10,169 nt of DNA from UBA60 sp964587885 (lineage in GTDB: Archaea; Thermoplasmatota; Poseidoniia; Poseidoniales; Poseidoniaceae): NCBI GenBank assembly GCA_964587885.1, contig CAZPME010000038.1, positions 1-10,169 on the forward strand. Direction: 5' to 3'. Below the pieces are notes generated by a model. That model saw only the letters and a program-made list of their open reading frames with translations. It was not told where the DNA came from and did not search any database. Shown here in pieces: positions 7,501 to 10,169 of this stretch (its first letter is position 1; every line of letters starts with the position of its first letter). The position numbers were made by a program, and so were the translations under genes.

Positions 7501-9440
7501 TCAATGTTATTCTACGTTTTGAAGAAGCCTTACCAAATGAAGGCTGTGCGCCAATTGAGTTCGAATATCTTGGTAACGCTGGCAAGTGGGATCCTTGTGT
7601 CGATATCCTTGGTAACGATCACTACCGTGTGGAATTACGCTACAATAGTCGAGATGCCCTAAACCATGGCTTCAGTTTAATTGGTAGTACCACACTAGAA
7701 GTCGATGACCAAGTCGTCTACACCAGTGAGGTTGACCAACTAACTGGCCTAAATGTCGAAAAGCCGATGATAGTAACAGGACATTTATCCGATGAACTCG
7801 GAGCCAATTTGACCAGCCGCGCAATTCGTGTTTCGTATGAAATGCAGAATAGTAATGAAGGGCCAATTTCTTGCCAAACCGGTTTCACCGATGAGTATGG
7901 ATTCTATTCCATCACCTGTCCTTTAGAGAATGTAAGGGCCGGACAAGCATATGTTTCAGTGGCTTACAATGCCTACGACAATAACGATGCATTCCGCTAT
8001 CGCAACCGAACTGTGGAAGTTACTTTCGACGTCTTTAGTAACTCTACTATGATGATTTCTGAAGTTGGACCATATCGTAATTCATTCGAAACCTTTGAGG
8101 TCGAAGGGTACGGGCAACTTCCGGTTCTTTACCTCAAAGAGAGTTTCCACATAGATGGAACCTTGTTCCAAGCCAATGGTCAACACGTCGGTGGCAAGTG
8201 CCTCAATATCTACATTGATCCAGAGTCCAATGTTCGTCCAATCGCCACCGTTACTACTAACGAAGCCGATGGAACCATTGAATGGTATAGTGCTGATCCA
8301 ACCCAAAATCCTTCACTGAAGGGAGTCGAACGTCTAAACGACAAACTTGAGGGTGTGCGAGTAGTTAGAGTGGCTTATGAGCCTGATATCCGTGTACCTG
8401 GTGGTTGTGATAAGGAGGCCAATGTAGTCTACAATAGTAGTTATGCTGACCAGATAGTATTGGTTCGCTCTAATGTGCAAATGCAACCTGAAAAGAGTTG
8501 GGCCGGATATGGCGAAAATGGTTATCGTGAAGGCGATACAGTATTCGGGTCGGTTGGAGTATTACGCGACCGCATGAATGTAGCAGTAGAAGGCGAAGAG
8601 GTTCTTTTCATCCGTGAATACTGTACCAATTGTACCAATACTGCCCTAATTGAATGGCATTTCGTTGATTCCAATTCGAGTATTACTAATGAGCAAGGTG
8701 AGGCCTCATTTGAGTGGATTTTCCCTGGTGACTTGTGTGAAGGGGCGCCATGTGAAGGCCGCTGGAGAATTTCAGCCCACTTCCCAGGTTCAACTTATTT
8801 CGCCACTTTAGAGCGAAATATTACCCATGAAGTTCAACTCAATACCATGAGTGTGATGGATGATAAAGGTGGAATAATTTCACCTCAGATGGGCTTTGCG
8901 ATGGCAATCCTTCTATTGGCTGCAACTTTGGTTGGGGTTCTTTGGTACAAGCGTGCCCTTGACCGCAAGAGAATCGATTTGTTGCGTGGTATCCTAACCG
9001 ATACGATGATGGAATTGAAGGTCGCAAACGAATACATTGCAGTAATTTTCAATTGCTACAAGGATTTGGTAACTTTCTTCCGTAAGCAGGGCTTCATGAA
9101 GAAGGTGTATGAAACAACTCGCGAATTCGAAAACGCAGTGCGTATGGCCTTCAACATGGTACCAGCTCAACAACTTGATGCCTTCTTGGCGATATTTGAA
9201 GAAGCGCGGTATTCCGACCACAATATCGGACCAACTCACCGTGACCGAGCAATCCAGACTTTGCAAGCGATTACTGCTAGCATTGACATGGCATTGGGCG
9301 CAGGAGGAATGATTACTCGTACCGATGAGCATGCTTCAAAACTGTATGGTGATGGAATCAAGGCTGGTTCGTTTACTGACCGAGAGGGCAATGTCATCAT
9401 TCAAGGTCAAACTGATGGCGAGGAAACCCTGAAAATCTAG
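1548..9440 (+). CDS. Giant calcium-motif cell-surface protein with Ig-like stalk, one membrane helix and DUF4129-like cytoplasmic tail
   Basis: About 2630 residues in one frame. I chose the ATG at 1548 because it gives a standard signal peptide: basic N-region (K5, K8, R15, K16), hydrophobic core 21-35 (FIVLMFVLSSLGMM). The same frame is open back to a TTG at 1416 overlapping the previous stop, but that would bury the signal under 44 unlikely residues. Order of parts: leader; thrombospondin-type-3-like DxDxDG units at 130-1197 with four non-repeat inserts; a beta-rich stalk at about 1200-2445 with six T-[DN]-x-x-G-type turns typical of invasin or carboxypeptidase-regulatory Ig-like domains; an isolated Cys-bracketed calcium-type motif at 1929-1957; one helix at 2448-2468 followed by KRALDRKR (inside positive); and a cytoplasmic tail with TREFENAV...IFEEARYS (2524-2576) resembling DUF4129. 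More than thirty N-x-S/T sequons lie outside the membrane. The likely role is adhesion, envelope spacing or particle attachment, stiffened by calcium. No catalytic domain was recognised. The domain order is clear; the function is inferred. Confidence 0.9.
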   Translation: MTPTKQVKTIVENNRKTSASAFIVLMFVLSSLGMMSSSILDVGQIPSGDQIEVDVTPVALSSAQSTHQGGQGDWNGNMGGAQYGTQMHDILLKNQYSDYGVMNGKIHDLDLLSILYGGSRGALLEETMSDDHDNDGIPDLTDLDDDNDGAYDLLERFDGCWSTDPYDHDNDGVSDLDDFDDDNDGILEGPIDFEYLISLGLDPYNVSTDRFVNQSTVHPWTMTTVGPGYLSDQHPWDHDNDGVPDEDIDGSGAGRYDEDDDNDGRIDQFRWQCDSDNDGMQDYFDDDDDNDGMKDWLDANPYDSSNSASMASSGNLYNVAVEWTFAQYRDYSAGVNFVELEASRHPGAASFNDIWDGDLDSDGIPNFIDPDNDDDGLPDSSDTDDDNDGILDMFDPDDDNDGIRDVCWDIDTNSDGLNDYTSADTSPYATPGGNTDGVAGIDCEMDYDFDLDDDRWRPFDSNYNGKWDWLDPDLGGTLTPDDADQTQFNASDFPNDIDNDNLNNSVDAFPLTKTSDMVGWNCPTMQNPNPPNPDPRCTTERASTAGFNDWDGDGIHNWIDIDDDGDGIIDFLDIDWDCDLDNDADLHNMNGSKYRDDGPNNVDSDIDGDGLENDIDWDDDNDGISDLYDPDDGNCGIIDYDTSDNYYTPWYPIGDGGLTDGSADGGGGGNYVANATDHWNMIFLVNPFADVMLDYNGNDFSLNPPTGGTVPEFYWYFLSRWSPYNGGNDWDIDSDGDSLSNGLDTDQDGDGMPDWWDQDEGNDGVYDVNDIKMGGTFDNSPCGWTAGPIGAGFMCGYSLASAWHMPLNGASAQFGSPYSTRPDANLNQGAFNHASDSNLSCTSNCYHYQIGGSTESAIEYNELVDNSDAFLTWIGLASGIWTWAIDANANSFPDEVGADMDKNDVDGDIDGDGSVNVIDIDDDYDAIYDWNDVDDDNDGIWDFFEVDTDDDLDNDATQSNGNFFNGTNCADNDDDGNDQDVDEDGWYNPVWDRGEMSQGLMAPKYYDVDNDNDGVPDAEDPDDDNNGVLDSVQETMASCFAGEEQSPWDHDNDGITDSEDDDWDADGITNAVELGEAYPFIAAWDHDNDGLRDDVDKDDDADGMEDVDEVLLWPMRFNSRSTNPWDHDDFGGADNLANPNDARTGPDAVDNDDDNDSRDDLDFDHLEETFTSDPCYTGAQSSDWDHDNDCIADEDDKAPTSINLEIPETLWLDAFNPAIFKGNVSWINPSTQMPEVGANLPVQVQIAWASNNTTALQTIDVLTDLTGNFTVGQFIYPETLAVGDNTTYVVWAEVTEMFAHNGAKSTEYYIGAEGNVTTDFSAWEYFRSDEQPFWIDFKAHYTADWDRAIYDNRIQHIPFTFEVIGGQFGNRSNPSNYTGFDGNGYRTDANGFASLTFVQTSGSQGVWKQVRWNSTMDNGIGQLPGGFEQIIWSPTLMKHTVAVDGAGNQIRYNYTNTSMPAGDLEIRGYSNPALAIEYPFPWLHGSSTDPFYVRVMHRMYVEGTLEVDAIKPVYYWNSTVNNGDGTYGNWATIYLQSALDNAGISFEDANDYRPWPVLWDGDPDNLPGANAIQGTPSPLAPFLSANTTHWHIALTNGGDGDLPPCGPSNPSDPTSQVRCEIIPEMSTGETLRVRGTIANRTHSPWTADPVALQVDIDSNGVFQGGQETAYTQNPRLIEGEARFDYNWTWKSQYQAGVYGMRVDFTNSEYYFTGNGSNLAQTGAYINVTVIGNTDFEMNTIPRLYRNSSKVIEARLIDNSLQPVRDAPVNWTWSFDSRTGLNYTDANGIVRIEFNISADDDLGNYTLSFQYAGEYAPADEKYLVGNSKQQEVWVVSRTHLDVTQTGEKVVGTGDNWDLTVQVLDDNKTIGKDEGGIALEGDSAPYGGLVDVIFEGTDFMDVKHRQVVATLAPSAGSVILPKSRADNSHLCFNDADGDGKMDRDVDDDGLLSRNESIGCLRSDIFPFDPQLLKEMPDSFLPDGFGGVNVILRFEEALPNEGCAPIEFEYLGNAGKWDPCVDILGNDHYRVELRYNSRDALNHGFSLIGSTTLEVDDQVVYTSEVDQLTGLNVEKPMIVTGHLSDELGANLTSRAIRVSYEMQNSNEGPISCQTGFTDEYGFYSITCPLENVRAGQAYVSVAYNAYDNNDAFRYRNRTVEVTFDVFSNSTMMISEVGPYRNSFETFEVEGYGQLPVLYLKESFHIDGTLFQANGQHVGGKCLNIYIDPESNVRPIATVTTNEADGTIEWYSADPTQNPSLKGVERLNDKLEGVRVVRVAYEPDIRVPGGCDKEANVVYNSSYADQIVLVRSNVQMQPEKSWAGYGENGYREGDTVFGSVGVLRDRMNVAVEGEEVLFIREYCTNCTNTALIEWHFVDSNSSITNEQGEASFEWIFPGDLCEGAPCEGRWRISAHFPGSTYFATLERNITHEVQLNTMSVMDDKGGIISPQMGFAMAILLLAATLVGVLWYKRALDRKRIDLLRGILTDTMMELKVANEYIAVIFNCYKDLVTFFRKQGFMKKVYETTREFENAVRMAFNMVPAQQLDAFLAIFEEARYSDHNIGPTHRDRAIQTLQAITASIDMALGAGGMITRTDEHASKLYGDGIKAGSFTDREGNVIIQGQTDGEETLKI
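1935..5138 (+). repeat. Array of more than thirty thrombospondin-type-3-like calcium-binding units within the giant gene
   Basis: Encodes residues 130-1197. Typical units read DHDNDGIPD, DDDNDGILD, DSDNDGMQD, DWDGDGIHN and DQDGDGMPD, often in pairs joined by FD, PD or ID. In thrombospondin type 3 and related bacterial adhesins, the Asp side chains at positions 1, 3, 5 and 9-12 wrap calcium ions and give a stiff, compact rod. The DNA is rich in GAT/GAC/AAT and shows exact copies, such as the 21-base GATGATGACAACGATGGAATC at 2736-2756 and 3399-3419. Most units, however, differ at synonymous sites, so the array is old and under selection at the protein level. Four non-repeat inserts break it (about 2110-2250, 2440-2615, 3480-3740 and 3860-4250). 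Confidence 0.9.
5146..8880 (+). other. Ig-like/beta-sandwich stalk region of the giant protein
   Basis: Residues about 1200-2445 have alternating beta-strand composition with many Thr, Asn, Tyr and Trp. Six turn motifs recur: TDLTG (nt 5334), TDANG (5706), TDANG (6894), TDEYG (7887), TNEADG (8256) and TNEQG (8685). Most are followed by a hydrophobic strand such as FASLTF, IVRIEF or EASFEW. This is the hallmark of Ig-like folds of the Big-1/invasin or carboxypeptidase-regulatory type, so at least six domains are likely. More than twenty N-x-S/T sequons point to N-glycosylation, which archaeal surface proteins commonly carry. Near the membrane, four Cys (CTNC and CEGAPC, nt 8620-8755) could form disulfides. 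Domain borders cannot be set by eye. Confidence 0.65.
8886..9437 (+). other. Membrane anchor and DUF4129-like cytoplasmic domain of the giant protein
   Basis: The helix MGFAMAILLLAATLVGVLWY is followed by a basic stop-transfer stretch (KRALDRKR), placing the last ~160 residues in the cytoplasm. These are helical and mostly charged. The segment TTREFENAVRMAFNMVP...LDAFLAIFEEARYSDHNIG...RDRAIQTLQAI matches the pattern I know from DUF4129: a T-x-REF start, then an L-x-x-[IL]-FEEARYS core, then a conserved Arg-rich helix. DUF4129 is usually the C-terminal tail of transglutaminase-like membrane proteins, often near MoxR ATPase and DUF58 genes. No such gene lies in this window. The family assignment was made by eye. 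Confidence 0.5.
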
Positions 9441-9557
9441 TCAGTCAAATCGACTATTGAATGCAAAACCCTGCAAAGGGGCTGTATTCTTGGGCATGAC
9501 AGGCGTTAAGCGTGGGTGACGGAAACTCCAAGGGCGTGAGTAGTTTCAACGTCTAGA
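9441..9557. other. Intergenic gap between convergent genes
   Basis: This 117-bp gap separates the stop of the giant gene from the stop of the opposite-strand gene. It holds a small perfect hairpin, CCCT-GCAA-AGGG (9469-9480), whose loop is a GNRA tetraloop, but the stem is only four pairs and no T-run follows. Box C/D motifs and a tRNA cloverleaf are not evident. A terminator for either gene may lie here, but nothing marks it clearly. Confidence 0.4.
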
Positions 9558-10130
9558 TTAGACATTGGGGATCCATTGTTTGTGTTTAGTCATACATTTG
9601 GAGAATTCTTCAGAATGAAGATTTTCTGCTAACCACTGGTGAACATTTGGCCAATTTTGCTTGTCAAACCATTCGCGATTGTGATTTGCGAATTGCCTAA
9701 CGAATGGAAAAATCGCATCACTAAGATTCCCTTTAGGAATTTCTCCTTCGAGGGATTCTATGAATTTGCACGCTGCATCTCTATGCTTTAACTCATCTAC
9801 ATTGTCGTATCGATTTGGATATTTATAGCGATCTAGGTGAAATTTGAATTCTTCATCATTGCGCCTTACCCAACTCCTTTCATGTTGCGATAATTCCCAC
9901 TGAATAACATGCTCCATAATCTCCAAACTTTCTTCAATCACTGTTCCATTAGGTAAGAGTAATACGGGGACAGTACCCTTTGGCGAGATTTTCATCATAT
10001 GCTCGGGACGGTCTCGTAAGACAACCTCCCGATGCTCAACTTCAAATCCAGATCGAATCAGAGACATTCGAGCACGCATAGCGTAGGGGCATCGCCTAAA
10101 CGAATACAGAATAGGCAGGGTTTCTTGCAT
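9558..10130 (-). CDS. Glutathione S-transferase-like protein (thioredoxin-fold N-domain with CPYA motif)
   Basis: A soluble protein of 190 residues. The N-terminal thioredoxin-like domain has LYSFRRCPYAMRARM (residues 8-22) with the candidate catalytic Cys14, KGTVPVL (51-57) with the cis-Pro that shapes the thiol site, and an E-E-S at 66-68 where glutathione's gamma-glutamyl group is held in the family. The helical C-domain carries HLDRYKYPNRY (98-108), LSDAIFPFVRQFA (136-148) and a final WL...F..CM.KH..W. This set is typical of a bacterial GST group usually about 200-220 residues long. The deficit is between about 109 and 135, where the usual segment with a Tyr-Leu-Phe-Gly-type turn before the LSD is missing. 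The ATG at 10130 is the first in-frame start, and the family motif begins soon after it. The frame stays open to the window edge, so a longer N-terminus is possible but unlikely. No clear ribosome binding site precedes it. It is convergent with the giant gene. Role: probably thiol conjugation or reduction; substrate unknown. Confidence 0.88.
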   Translation of the reverse strand: MQETLPILYSFRRCPYAMRARMSLIRSGFEVEHREVVLRDRPEHMMKISPKGTVPVLLLPNGTVIEESLEIMEHVIQWELSQHERSWVRRNDEEFKFHLDRYKYPNRYDNVDELKHRDAACKFIESLEGEIPKGNLSDAIFPFVRQFANHNREWFDKQNWPNVHQWLAENLHSEEFSKCMTKHKQWIPNV

Positions 10131-10169
10131 GAGAATAGGTAAGGGAGTGGGTAGTAAGTCATTTCCAAC

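Noticed and set aside
9469..9480. GNRA-loop hairpin as part of a structured RNA or terminator
   Set aside because: A four-pair stem is expected by chance, no T-run follows, and neighbouring bases do not extend it into a convincing fold.

Overview
The window looks like marine planktonic archaeal DNA, most likely Thermoplasmatota of the Marine Group II (Poseidoniales) type. This rests on three things: a giant acidic, asparagine- and aspartate-rich surface protein with thrombospondin-type-3-like calcium motifs; little Shine-Dalgarno signal and closely packed genes; and a partial gene ending in a Pro/Ala linker plus a short aromatic 'GWSMEQW..YG..YL' tail that I associate with this group. No ribosomal or other marker gene is present, so the assignment is an inference.

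Layout: (1) 2-889 (+), the 3' part of a secreted or membrane-anchored protein, cut by the window edge. (2) 892-1419 (+), a small multi-pass membrane protein resembling the DUF2231 four-helix type, starting two bases after the stop of the first gene and so probably in one operon with it. (3) 1420-1547, a 128-bp gap with a candidate archaeal promoter and an imperfect 19-bp-period direct repeat. (4) 1548-9440 (+), one uninterrupted gene of about 2630 codons filling three quarters of the window. It encodes a signal peptide, a calcium-motif array of more than thirty units (about residues 130-1197), a long sequon-rich beta-sandwich stalk (about 1200-2445), one membrane helix (about 2448-2468) and a roughly 160-residue cytoplasmic tail resembling DUF4129. 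(5) 9441-9557, a short gap between convergent genes. (6) 9558-10130 (-), a glutathione S-transferase-like protein of bacterial type, convergent with the giant gene and probably unrelated to it.

The first three genes all encode envelope proteins. The giant one is best read as a type I cell-surface protein (adhesin or envelope spacer) whose ectodomain is stiffened by calcium and probably N-glycosylated, linked through the membrane to an intracellular domain usually found on transglutaminase-type proteins. The first two genes may form a separate membrane module. No RNA gene, CRISPR array, insertion sequence or phage gene was recognised.
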